Assembly (NCBI GenBank): GCA_014192545.1
Contig: BJHL01000003.1
Coordinates: 248,001 to 312,000 of the forward strand
Length of the DNA: 64,000 nucleotides
Source: Phycisphaerae bacterium
GTDB taxonomy: Bacteria; Planctomycetota; Phycisphaerae; Phycisphaerales; UBA1924
Reading direction: 5' to 3'
Shown: piece by piece, positions 52,691 to 61,445 of the stretch
Numbering within the stretch: the first letter of the stretch is position 1
Layout of the letters: every line of letters begins with the position of its first letter
The notes under the pieces: generated by a model
Database searches by the model: none
Told to the model about the DNA's origin: nothing
What the model saw: only the letters and a program-made list of their open reading frames with translations
Position numbers and translations under genes: made by a program

Positions 52691-53847
52691 CAGCGCTTCA
52701 CCTCCCCATACACCACAATGTTGTCACGCTCGGCTTCAAACCGGCGCTTGGTTCGCTCCACAACAACATCGCTCACATTCAATCCGGCAGCAATCTCCGC
52801 GTCAGACTCATCGCCAAACACACCGTTGGCACCAGCCGCCACAAGCGCCCACATGAAGCGACCGCGCAGCCCCGGGTTCTTCTGCAAGTCGCGATCTCCC
52901 GGCACATTCACTTCGCCAGGAATGCTGGACTCAGGCGTGAGGTTCGGGTCGTAGTACCGCCCGACAAGCAAAGGCACATTCATCTCAGGAATACTTGCCG
53001 GCGCACGATACGTGCCGCCCGGCTCACGAAACTCATTGATCCACAAGTAGTATCGAAGCGGCGCGTTCTTACCATCACGCAACTCCACCCGCCGACCACC
53101 ACTCGCGCCCGAGTCCACAAACAATCTGAACGCACCATTCACCGAAACAAACGGCTGAAACTGCGAACCAACCTGTTTGCGCTCATTCGCCGCCGCACGC
53201 CGAACTGCCTCAGGCACTTCAAAGCTGCCATCAATCAACGGCGTGTAGAACCCAGGCCCCTTCACACCATCAATCGGCACGCCAGTGATTCCCGCGCCGT
53301 ACACCGAATCAAGCCCGCCCGCGAGGTAGTAACCCAGCGAAAGCGTGCTGAACCGCTTGTCAAAACCGGCTGAGGCGTTGTTCGCGTTTGGTCCGTTGCT
53401 GTTCTCGCCGAATGGCAGCGCCGCAGTCGGTGCTGTCACCGCGCCGTCACCTCGCAGAAAATTCAAACCCGCGAGGTCACCACGATCAATCACGCGGATC
53501 GTGTTCTTCGGGTTCGCTAGCGGCACAATCGCATTCCAGCCGCCAGCGGTATCCGCCGTCAAATCTCGCTGCTCAGCCACGAGAGGCACGACAAACTTGA
53601 ACTCATCCTGAAACCGCTCAATGGCCTTGCCAATCTCGCGCAGGGCATTCGCATCCACCGCAGTACGAGTGCTCTTGCGAGCAGACTGCACAGAGATGAT
53701 CAGCAACCCCATGATCACGCCGATGATGAGAATGGCGAAGAGAATCTCAATGATCGTAAAGCCACGATCATTCACGCCGAGCGATTCATGACGAGACGCC
53801 ATCGGCAATCGGTAGTTTCGGAAGTTGTGGTTGATGTGTCCCTGCAT
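52690..53847 (-). CDS. Enlarged GspG-like major pseudopilin
   Basis: 385 residues from ATG 53847, with GGAG five bases upstream; starts at 53913 or 53802 are possible. The prepilin site is DRGFTIIEILFAILIIGVIM. The helix continues into RTAVDANALREIGKAIERFQ, as in GspG. The leader before the cleavage site is long (about 30 residues). GspG normally has about 140 residues and builds the pseudopilus shaft, so this subunit carries an extra soluble domain of about 250 residues. Confidence 0.75.
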   Translation of the reverse strand: MQGHINHNFRNYRLPMASRHESLGVNDRGFTIIEILFAILIIGVIMGLLIISVQSARKSTRTAVDANALREIGKAIERFQDEFKFVVPLVAEQRDLTADTAGGWNAIVPLANPKNTIRVIDRGDLAGLNFLRGDGAVTAPTAALPFGENSNGPNANNASAGFDKRFSTLSLGYYLAGGLDSVYGAGITGVPIDGVKGPGFYTPLIDGSFEVPEAVRRAAANERKQVGSQFQPFVSVNGAFRLFVDSGASGGRRVELRDGKNAPLRYYLWINEFREPGGTYRAPASIPEMNVPLLVGRYYDPNLTPESSIPGEVNVPGDRDLQKNPGLRGRFMWALVAAGANGVFGDESDAEIAAGLNVSDVVVERTKRRFEAERDNIVVYGEVKR

Positions 53848-53967
53848 ATGCGCTCCGCGCTCACTGACGCTGACCAACTCTGGAATGACCCAATCAAGCA
53901 CGCTCTGATCCAAACCTTCGCGACAAGCGTCACGCTCGCCGCGACCGTGACTGCGCGAGCGCTGGCC

Positions 53968-55254
53968 TTACAGCCCGCCACCCTGCAAGCTCTGAATCAT
54001 CTTCACCAGCGGCAAGAACATCGCCACGACGATGAGACCGACGAAGCCACCAAGGAAAACGACCATCAAAGGTTCAAGCAAGCTCACCAGCGAAGCCACC
54101 GCGACGTCGACTTCTTCGTCGTAGTTGTCCGCGATCTTCATCAGCATCTGGTCAAGTTCACCCGTCTCTTCGCCCACGTCAATCATGTTCACCACGATGG
54201 CATCGCAGGTCTTGCTCTCACGCAAAGGCCCGGCAAAGCCTTCACCTTCACGAATGCTGTCGTACACGCCTTGCAGAGCCTTCTCATAGACGTAATTGCC
54301 GCTGGTTTCCTTCGTGATCTTGATCGCTTCAAGAATCGGCACACCTGCCGCGATGAGCGTGCCCAGCGTGCGCGTAAAACGAGCAATGATCGTCTTGCGA
54401 ATCAAGTTGCCGAAGACCGGAATCCGCAGTGCGATGACATCCGTCACCGCTCGACCCGGTTCAGTCTTGCGGATGATCTTGAACAGGAACCAGAAGATAA
54501 CGGGCGAAGGCAGCACGATCAGCCAGCCCGGAATGACCTGCCCAGCCTGCGTACCCGCGAACCACCGACTCGTTGCCATCAGCACCATCGTGAGTCCCGG
54601 CAGATCGACGCCGAAGTCTTTGAAAATTTCCTCGAACTTCGGAATGATGAACACCATGATGCCCGTCAAGATGATTGTTGCGATACCAACGACCACGATG
54701 GGGTACACCATCGCGCCTTTGATCTTGCGCTTCAGGCGTTCGCTCTTTTCCATGAACTCGGCAAGCCGCTGCAAGATGATGTCAAGCACACCGCCGACTT
54801 CACCTGCCGCCACCATCTTGACATACAACAGATTGAACGCCTTCGGATACTTGCTCATCGCTTCCGAGAGCGACGTGCCGCCTTCGACTTCTTCCGTAAT
54901 GCCAATCAGCGTGTTCTTGAGTTTGCCAGGCTTCTGCTGGCTTTCAAGAATCTGCAAGCTGCGCAGCAAAGGCAGACCGGCGTCCTGCAGCGTTGAAAGC
55001 TGACGCGTGAACGTCGTGAGTTGTTTCTGACCAACCGACCCGCCGCGACGTGTGCCGGGCTTTTTCTTCTTGGCTGCGTCGCCGCCGCCGCCAGCGCCCC
55101 CATCCTTCTTCGCGGCCGCTTGCTCTTTGATGTTGGACGGGTACAGGCCCTGGCCCTTGATCTTCGCGATTGCCTCTTCGGTGCTGGTCGCTTCGATCGT
55201 GCCCTTTTGCGGCTTGCCCGATGCGTTCAAGGCTTCATATGTAAACGTTGCCAT
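53968..55254 (-). CDS. Type II secretion / type IV pilus inner-membrane platform protein (GspF/PilC)
   Basis: 428 residues from ATG 55254. The N-terminus MATFTYEALNASGKPQKGTI is typical. A Gly/Lys-rich linker (residues ~50-72) separates it from two GspF domains, each with KMVAAGEVGGVLD-like or NMIDVGEETGELD-like motifs, and three membrane helices (for example MVYPIVVVGIATIILTGIMV). The platform couples the ATPases to pilin assembly. Only one such gene is present for three ATPases. Confidence 0.95.
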   Translation of the reverse strand: MATFTYEALNASGKPQKGTIEATSTEEAIAKIKGQGLYPSNIKEQAAAKKDGGAGGGGDAAKKKKPGTRRGGSVGQKQLTTFTRQLSTLQDAGLPLLRSLQILESQQKPGKLKNTLIGITEEVEGGTSLSEAMSKYPKAFNLLYVKMVAAGEVGGVLDIILQRLAEFMEKSERLKRKIKGAMVYPIVVVGIATIILTGIMVFIIPKFEEIFKDFGVDLPGLTMVLMATSRWFAGTQAGQVIPGWLIVLPSPVIFWFLFKIIRKTEPGRAVTDVIALRIPVFGNLIRKTIIARFTRTLGTLIAAGVPILEAIKITKETSGNYVYEKALQGVYDSIREGEGFAGPLRESKTCDAIVVNMIDVGEETGELDQMLMKIADNYDEEVDVAVASLVSLLEPLMVVFLGGFVGLIVVAMFLPLVKMIQSLQGGGL

Positions 55255-55299
55255 AGCTCACAACTCCAAGTCTTCTCTGATCAAGCCACCGCAGCAGCT

Positions 55300-55352
55300 A
55301 GAGTTTTTACTTCTTCAAGTCTTCACTTCGTCACTAGTCACTTCGTCACTTC
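55300..55352. repeat. CACTTCGTCACT simple repeat tract
   Basis: Four near-copies of TTCACTTCGTCACT between the GspF and GspE genes. Related to 41738-41790. Confidence 0.5.
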
Positions 55353-55353
55353 T

Positions 55354-57099
55354 TTACAGCTCATCTTCCAAAGTCTCACGCACCACTTCATCAATGGTCG
55401 TCTGACCGTCGTAGATCGCCAGCAGGCCGCTTTCTCGTAGCGTGCGCATGCCGCGTTGCCGCGAGTATCGCCGCAGCATCGCCGTGTTCGCGTTCTTCAT
55501 CACCATCTCGCGCATGGTGTCGTCCATGGTCATGATCTCAAACAGCGCCAATCGCCCGCGATAACCGCTGTTGTTGCAGTTGTCGCAGCCCTTGCCCACG
55601 GAGAACTGCTTGCCCGCCACCTGCTCCATGCGCAGGCCCAGCTCCATGATCTCTTCTTCCTTGGGTGTGTACGACGACTTGCACTTCTTGCAGATCGTGC
55701 GGGCCAGTCGCTGTGCAATCACGCCTTCGATGGTCGCAGTCAGCAGGAAGGGCTCCACGCCAAGGTCAACAAGACGAATAATGCTGCTGGGCGCGTCATT
55801 GGTGTGCAGCGTGCTGAGCACCAAGTGGCCCGTCAAACTCGCCTGCACCGCAATCTGCGCGGTTTCAAGGTCGCGAATTTCACCCACCAGAATCACATCG
55901 GGGTCTTGACGCAGGAAGCTGCGCAGCAACTTCGCAAACGTGTTACCCGCGTCGTTGTTCACCTGACACTGGCACAAGCCGTCAATGTCATACTCCACCG
56001 GGTCTTCGGCGGTCAAAATCTTCGTCTCAATGTCGTTCAGCTTCGCAAGCGCCGCGTACAGCGTCGTCGTCTTGCCGCTACCGGTCGGGCCCGTCACCAC
56101 CACAATGCCGTTGGGCTTGGTAATCAGTCGCGAAACCGTGTCGTAATCATCCTGCCGCAGACCAATGCGGTCCAGGCTCAGTTCCACGTTGCTGCGGTCC
56201 AGCACGCGCATCACGCAGCTCTCGCCGTGAATGGTCGGCAGAATCGCGATACGCAAATCCACCGGCTTGCCGCCCACCGTCAGCTCAACGCGACCATCCT
56301 GGGGCAACCGCCGCTCAGCGATGTCCAAGTCCGCCATGACCTTCACACGGCTGATGATCGCCGGCCCAAGTTGCTTGGGTGGCGGCACCATCTCATACAG
56401 CACGCCGTCGATGCGGTAGCGCATCTTGAATTCGTCTTCGAAGGGTTCAAAGTGAATGTCGCTCGCGCGATCCTTGATGGCTTGCAGCAGCACGAGGTTC
56501 AGCAGCTTCACGACCTGGTTGTCGTTGGCCGCGTCGGTCAGGGCTTCAAGGTCAATGGACTGGTCGCCCTTGCCCAGCGCCTGGAACTTGGCGTCAACCT
56601 TCAGGTTGCTGACGACATCGCTGATGCTTTCCTTCTTCGAGAAGTGCTTGGCAATGATCGCGTCGATGACTGCCGGGTCCCCCACCACTGCGTCAACCTT
56701 GCCGCCCAGCAGCAGCCGCAGGTCATCCACCGCGCGGAAGTTGTTGGGCGACTTCATCGCGATCTTCAGCCGCTTGCTGGTGGGGTTGTACTCAATCGGA
56801 ATGACCTCGTACATCCGCACGTTCTCGGACGGGATCACGTCCTTGGCTTTGTCGTCCAGCTCAAAGCCCTTCAAGCTGTCGTAAATCATCCCCGCCTGTC
56901 CGGCCAGCGCCGCCGCGACGTCGTCGGGCTTGCAGTAGCCAAGCTCCACCAGGAGTTGCCCCAGGGGGACCTTGCGGGTCTGTTGAATCGTCAGTGCCTC
57001 GTGCACCTGCTCGCGCGTGACCTTCCCCATCTTGGTCATGACGCGGCCGATCTTGCGGCCCTTCATCTCAGCGGGATCAATGGTTGTGACTACTGGCAT
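55354..57099 (-). CDS. PilB/GspE-type assembly ATPase with MshEN domain (copy 2)
   Basis: 581 residues from ATG 57099. The N-terminal MshEN/GspE-II domain (residues ~15-150: LGQLLVELGYCKPDDVAAAL) may bind c-di-GMP or contact the platform. The C-terminal ATPase has Walker [17 protein letters not shown], Asp box LTAEDPVEYDIDG, Walker B DVILVGEIRDLETA and His box LSTLHTNDAP. The zinc-binding tetracysteine is CKKCKSSY ... CDNCNNSGYRGR. It drives pilin/pseudopilin polymerisation. Confidence 0.95.
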   Translation of the reverse strand: MPVVTTIDPAEMKGRKIGRVMTKMGKVTREQVHEALTIQQTRKVPLGQLLVELGYCKPDDVAAALAGQAGMIYDSLKGFELDDKAKDVIPSENVRMYEVIPIEYNPTSKRLKIAMKSPNNFRAVDDLRLLLGGKVDAVVGDPAVIDAIIAKHFSKKESISDVVSNLKVDAKFQALGKGDQSIDLEALTDAANDNQVVKLLNLVLLQAIKDRASDIHFEPFEDEFKMRYRIDGVLYEMVPPPKQLGPAIISRVKVMADLDIAERRLPQDGRVELTVGGKPVDLRIAILPTIHGESCVMRVLDRSNVELSLDRIGLRQDDYDTVSRLITKPNGIVVVTGPTGSGKTTTLYAALAKLNDIETKILTAEDPVEYDIDGLCQCQVNNDAGNTFAKLLRSFLRQDPDVILVGEIRDLETAQIAVQASLTGHLVLSTLHTNDAPSSIIRLVDLGVEPFLLTATIEGVIAQRLARTICKKCKSSYTPKEEEIMELGLRMEQVAGKQFSVGKGCDNCNNSGYRGRLALFEIMTMDDTMREMVMKNANTAMLRRYSRQRGMRTLRESGLLAIYDGQTTIDEVVRETLEDEL

Positions 57100-57240
57100 G
57101 GGTTTCCAAACTCCAATGTCCGCCGGGTATCAACAACAAAACATGCCGACCCGTCCCGCGGTGTGCGTTACACCATAAGAACGATTCGGCATGTGATACC
57201 ACAACGGTTCGAGAATTCCAAGGGTAATAACGCCCTTTTC

Positions 57241-57344
57241 AGGTCAGATCAACCGGGTTTTTACTCACAGGCGATTCTGCCATCGGCATACTTGGTCCAA
57301 CAGCAAAGCTTCCGTTAGGTCGGATCACCCGGTTTTTTACTCAC
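57241..57344. repeat. 28-bp direct repeat flanking the pilT 3' end
   Basis: AGGTCAGATCAACCGGGTTT at 57241 onward and AGGTCGGATCACCCGGTTTT at 57317 onward each continue to TTTACTCAC, 28 bp in total with four differences, 76 bp apart. The second copy covers the pilT stop codon. The gap between the two ATPase genes (57100-57340) contains no gene. Confidence 0.65.
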
Positions 57345-58501
57345 GCATTCGGCTTGTTGGCCTGTGGCTTGGTCGATTGCCCTTCGCTGTCTTGGGCATC
57401 TTCGTCGTCCAATTCCGTTCGGCCGATGGTCCGTCCGAGCCGGTGGACCTTTGCCAAAATGTCGGCCTGGTTCTTCGAGACGTCGTACATCTCTTCTGCC
57501 GAAATCTTGCCAGCCATGTACAGGCTCCAGAGGTGGTCGTCCAGCAACTGCATGCCGAACTTCTTGCCGGTCTGGATCATCGAGTCGATACGGAAAGTCT
57601 TGTTGTCGCGGATCAGGTTGGCGATGGCGGGCGTCACGACCATGAATTCGTAGGCCGCCACCATGCCCGGCTGATCGATCCGGCTCAGCAAAGCCTGGCT
57701 GAGCACACAGATGAGTGCCGTCGACAACTGCACGCGGATCTGGTTTTGTTGGGTAACGGGGAAGGCGTCCACGATACGGTCGATGGTCTTGGCGGCACCG
57801 GTGGTGTGCAGGGTACCAAAGACCAAGTGGCCCGTTTCGGCGGCACGGATGGCCGACTCGATGGTTTCAAGGTCGCGCATTTCGCCGACCAGGATCACGT
57901 CAGGGTCTTGACGCAGCACGCGGCGGAGAGCCTCGGCGAAGTTGGGGACGTCGCTGCCCACTTCACGCTGGTTGATGATCGACTTTTTGTGATAGTGGTA
58001 GTATTCGATCGGGTCTTCCATCGTCACGATGTGCCGGTCCATCGTTTCGTTGATGAAGTTGATCATCGACGCCAGCGTCGTGGTCTTACCCGAACCGGTT
58101 GGACCCGTCACCAGGAACATACCACGAGGCCTGCGGATCAGGTCCTTCACCACCTCGGGCAGGCCGATGGTTTCGATCGATAGCAACCGGTTGGGAATCT
58201 GCCGCAAGACGATGGCAAGGTCGCCACGTTGGCGGAAGACCGACACACGGAAACGGGCGGCATCGCCGTACGCGAAACCGAAGTCGGTGGTGCCTTCTTC
58301 TTGGAGTTCCTGCTGGTTGCGTTCGGGCGTGATGGACTTCATCAGGCTCACCATGTCTTCGCTTTCGAGGACTTTGGTTTGCAGGCTGCGCAGGCCGCCG
58401 TGCAGACGCACGGTGGGAGGCCGGCCGACGGTGAGGTGCAAGTCGCTAGCGCCGAATTTGACCACCGTGTCGAGCAGGCGGTCGATTTGCATTGTGGACA
58501 T
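57341..58501 (-). CDS. pilT: Twitching-motility retraction ATPase PilT
   Basis: 386 residues from ATG 58501, with AGGAG eight bases upstream; an ATG three codons later is possible. The N-terminal PAS-like domain ([20 protein letters not shown]) is followed by Walker [16 protein letters not shown], Walker [18 protein letters not shown] and the His box [15 protein letters not shown]. The C-terminal tail is acidic and hydrophilic. The [17 protein letters not shown] sequence and the lack of the tetracysteine separate it from PilB. Its presence implies a retractable filament. Confidence 0.95.
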   Translation of the reverse strand: MSTMQIDRLLDTVVKFGASDLHLTVGRPPTVRLHGGLRSLQTKVLESEDMVSLMKSITPERNQQELQEEGTTDFGFAYGDAARFRVSVFRQRGDLAIVLRQIPNRLLSIETIGLPEVVKDLIRRPRGMFLVTGPTGSGKTTTLASMINFINETMDRHIVTMEDPIEYYHYHKKSIINQREVGSDVPNFAEALRRVLRQDPDVILVGEMRDLETIESAIRAAETGHLVFGTLHTTGAAKTIDRIVDAFPVTQQNQIRVQLSTALICVLSQALLSRIDQPGMVAAYEFMVVTPAIANLIRDNKTFRIDSMIQTGKKFGMQLLDDHLWSLYMAGKISAEEMYDVSKNQADILAKVHRLGRTIGRTELDDEDAQDSEGQSTKPQANKPNA

Positions 58502-58611
58502 GATCAGACTCCTGAACTGTCAGCCACCGCGTGACTGGCAGGGACAAACTCGATTCACGAAACGCATTCACGAAACCCGACAGACCAAAACCTTGTGATA
58601 TTAACCGTGCA

Positions 58612-60396
58612 TTACTTCTTCGTCGCATCAGCACCCGTCATCGTGCCGCCAACCGCGCCGACCATTGACGATTCATTATCCAAGTCAACCTGGGCGATGC
58701 TCGCGATCTCGTCGGCGGTTGTCACGCCGCCCAGCACTTTGCGGCGACCATCTTGCACGAGCGGCTGCATGCCGCTGTTGAGAGCGGCCTTGCGCAGTTC
58801 GCTGACGGGTGCGAGATTGAACGCGAGTTCGCGAATCTCAGCGTTCATCAGCATGAGTTCAAAGATGGCCTTGCGACCGCGATAGCCCGTGCCGTTGCAG
58901 TTTTCGCAGCCTTCGCCCTTCATCGCCTTGCCCAGCGCGTCTTCGAGTGTCAAGCCCACGAGCCTCAGGTACTTGGGGTCAAGTTCCTCGGCCTTTGCTG
59001 GGCGCTTGCACTTGGAGCAGATGGTGCGGGCCAGACGCTGAGCCATGATGGCCTGAATGGAGCTTGCCACCAGGAATGGCTTGACGCCCATGTCGATAAG
59101 ACGCGTGATTGCACTGGGCGCGTCGTTGGTGTGCAGCGTGCTGAAGACCAAGTGACCCGTGAGCGCCGCTTGAATGGCGATTTCAGCCACTTCCTTATCG
59201 CGGATTTCGCCCACCAGAATGATGTTGGGAGCTTGACGCAACATCGAGCGGAGAATCTCTTTGAAGCCCAGCCCGATGTGCTCGCGCACCTGACATTGGT
59301 TGATGCCGCGGAAGTTATATTCCACGGGGTCTTCCGCCGTGATGATCTTGCGGTCAGGGCGATTGAGCACGTCAAGAGCTGAGTACAGCGTGGTGGTCTT
59401 ACCGCTACCGGTGGGACCAGTCACGAGGAAGATGCCGTTGGGCCGGCGGATGATCTTATTGAAAACCGCGAGGTTTTCAGCTTCGAAGCCCAGGTTCGCC
59501 AAACCGATGCGCACGCTGTCAGGACGCAGAACACGCAGCACGATGCTTTCGCCGTGATATGCGGGGCAACTGCTGACGCGGAAGTCGATGTTGACATCAT
59601 CAACGGGCAGCTTGATACGACCGTCTTGCGGAATGCGCCGCTCGGCGATGTTGATGCCTGCCATGAGCTTGACGCGGCTGAGCAGAGCGTTCTGCATGCG
59701 CTTGGGCAGATTGTCACGCTCCATGCATACGCCGTCGATGCGGTACCGCAGACGCACGCGATCTGCCATGGGCTCGATGTGAATATCGCTGGCACGCATG
59801 CGCACGGCTTCGGCAATCAAGCGGTTGGCGAGTTTGACGATTGGCGCATCGTCGTCGGTCACGTCGATGGACTTGTCCAGCGACTTATCAACGCTCTTGT
59901 CAACGGAGCTGTCAATTGAACTGGTGACGAGGCTCTCGGTCGCTTTGAACGTGCGTGCTGTACCCGAGGCGGAGCCTTCGAGATACTTCTTGATGGCACT
60001 CTTGCTGCTGAGCTTGGGATCAACTTCAACATTCAAGCGGAATCGCAGCATGTCCATAAGCTGCAAGTCGAGCGGATCGTGGATGATGAGGCTCAGGCGT
60101 CCGCCCGTCTTGCCCATCGGGAGAATCATGTGCTTCTTCACGAGGTCATCGGGAATCAGCTTGACGTCAATGCTCTCAGTCGCGCCCGGTGCAGCCAGAT
60201 CAACATACTCCCAGCCAAATTGCTTGGCGAGAGCTTTGGCGACCTGATCGTCTTTGACGAAACCTGACTCGACCAAGACTTCGCCCAGGCGCTTGCCGGA
60301 CTTCTTGGCTTCGACGGTCGCCTTCTCGACCTGTTCGAGCGTGACAGCACGCCACTCGACGAGAATTTCACCCAACTTCTGGCGAGATCGTGCCAT
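58612..60396 (-). CDS. PilB/GspE-type assembly ATPase with MshEN domain (copy 1)
   Basis: 594 residues from ATG 60396. It begins with an MshEN domain (LGEVLVESGFVKDDQVAKAL). A linker then carries tandem VDKS units (SSVDKSVDKSLDKSIDV, ~residues 155-178). The ATPase core follows: Walker [17 protein letters not shown], Asp box ITAEDPVEYNFRG, Walker B NIILVGEIRDKEVA, His box FSTLHTNDAPS. The tetracysteine is CSKCKRP ... CENCNGTGYRGR. It is the first gene of the operon and is clearly diverged from copy 2, so the two may serve different filaments or states. Confidence 0.95.
   Translation of the reverse strand: MARSRQKLGEILVEWRAVTLEQVEKATVEAKKSGKRLGEVLVESGFVKDDQVAKALAKQFGWEYVDLAAPGATESIDVKLIPDDLVKKHMILPMGKTGGRLSLIIHDPLDLQLMDMLRFRLNVEVDPKLSSKSAIKKYLEGSASGTARTFKATESLVTSSIDSSVDKSVDKSLDKSIDVTDDDAPIVKLANRLIAEAVRMRASDIHIEPMADRVRLRYRIDGVCMERDNLPKRMQNALLSRVKLMAGINIAERRIPQDGRIKLPVDDVNIDFRVSSCPAYHGESIVLRVLRPDSVRIGLANLGFEAENLAVFNKIIRRPNGIFLVTGPTGSGKTTTLYSALDVLNRPDRKIITAEDPVEYNFRGINQCQVREHIGLGFKEILRSMLRQAPNIILVGEIRDKEVAEIAIQAALTGHLVFSTLHTNDAPSAITRLIDMGVKPFLVASSIQAIMAQRLARTICSKCKRPAKAEELDPKYLRLVGLTLEDALGKAMKGEGCENCNGTGYRGRKAIFELMLMNAEIRELAFNLAPVSELRKAALNSGMQPLVQDGRRKVLGGVTTADEIASIAQVDLDNESSMVGAVGGTMTGADATKK
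59868..59932. repeat. Tandem 12-bp repeat encoding VDKS units
   Basis: Imperfect 12-bp units (GACTTGTCCAGC / GACTTATCAACG type, plus strand) encode the VDKS/LDKS/IDVT linker in the first PilB-like ATPase. Confidence 0.55.
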
Positions 60397-60451
60397 GCGT
60401 TGCTACCGCTCCATGCAGAAGAAATGCGACCAAACAACAAAAAGACCAACG

Positions 60452-60469
60452 CCGGTTGGGGCCAACCGG
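60452..60469. promoter_or_regulatory. 8-bp perfect inverted repeat upstream of the pilus operon
   Basis: CCGGTTGG (60452-60459) and CCAACCGG (60462-60469), with a GG centre, lie 56 bases upstream of the first PilB-like start codon. On the minus strand it is followed by a T-rich run (CTTTTTGTTGTTTGG), so it may act as an attenuator or as an operator in the divergent region with coaB. Confidence 0.45.
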
Positions 60470-60668
60470 TGCGGGGGCGGGATTATGGGGATGCTCCGGC
60501 TCCAGAGCAACCTTTTGGCTCACGATTCGCGCGCAAAGTGTGAATCGTGAAGCCAACTTCGCGCAACGAACGTTTCGCGGATGGGTGATTTCCCAAGGAC
60601 CCACAACACCATTTCCGGCTGCTACTCTGCTCCGGTTGCCGAGTCTGAACACATTCCACACAGATCGC

Positions 60669-61400
60669 ATGCCCTTTACCAATTCCCCCACACACTCGCT
60701 TGCTTCCCGCACGCCTCACGCCGCCAAGCCTCGGGTGCTTATCACGGCGGGTCCGACGCACGAACCGATTGATGCCGTGCGGTTTATCGGCAATCGTTCG
60801 TCTGGCCGCATGGGAGCCGCGCTTGCAGACGGTGCCGCAGCCCTCGGCTGGGATGTGACGCTCCTGCTTGGACCCGCCCCGATTGCACCGCAGGACAGCC
60901 GGGTGCGCGTGGAGCGGTTTCGGACGTGTGCCGATCTGCAGGGCCTGCTGACGGCTCGTGTGGGTCATGCCGACGTGCTGATTATGGCCGCCGCGGTGGC
61001 TGATTACCGCCCGAAAGTCGATCCATCGGCCTTCAACGGCAAGTTCCGGCGGACAGACCAGAAACTGGTGCTGGAGCTAGAACCCACGCCGGATCTGTTG
61101 GCTCAGGTAGGCACGACCAAGCGAGAAAATCAACTGTTGGTGGGCTTTGCGCTTGAGCCGCGGCAGGAAATGCTGGATTCCGCCCGGGCGAAGATTGTGC
61201 GGAAGCGCATCGACATGGTTGTGGCGAACCCGCTGGAGACGATGGACAGCGAATTCATCGAAGCGACCGTGCTGTACGCGGATGATCGCGCGAATGAGAC
61301 GCTCGCGAAGGCTCCGAAGAAGGATGCTGCTCCGTGGGTGTTGGGGCTTATCGCTCGCGAGTGGGCACGGCGCGGAACTGCAGCATCGCAAGCGGGTTGA
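60669..61400 (+). CDS. coaB: Stand-alone phosphopantothenoylcysteine synthetase (CoaB)
   Basis: 243 residues from ATG 60669; the frame is open upstream to 60390, but that part has no conserved features. Family motifs: VLITAGPTHEPIDAVRFIGN, RSSGRMGAALADGAAALGWD, ADVLIMAAAVADYRP, and VANPLETMDSEFIEATVLY. It joins 4'-phosphopantothenate to cysteine in CoA synthesis. The decarboxylase half (CoaC), normally fused at the N-terminus, is absent and not adjacent. Confidence 0.88.
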   Translation: MPFTNSPTHSLASRTPHAAKPRVLITAGPTHEPIDAVRFIGNRSSGRMGAALADGAAALGWDVTLLLGPAPIAPQDSRVRVERFRTCADLQGLLTARVGHADVLIMAAAVADYRPKVDPSAFNGKFRRTDQKLVLELEPTPDLLAQVGTTKRENQLLVGFALEPRQEMLDSARAKIVRKRIDMVVANPLETMDSEFIEATVLYADDRANETLAKAPKKDAAPWVLGLIAREWARRGTAASQAG

Positions 61401-61445
61401 TGTTGAATTGCCGGCAGTTACCCGATGGCAGTTACTTGAAAGCCA

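Noticed and set aside
55456..57318. 620-codon plus-strand open frame opposite the GspE-like ATPase
   Set aside because: Shadow of a strongly conserved ATPase frame; composition typical of antisense translation.
57241..57344. CRISPR-like repeat pair
   Set aside because: Only two copies with four mismatches, no array and no cas genes.
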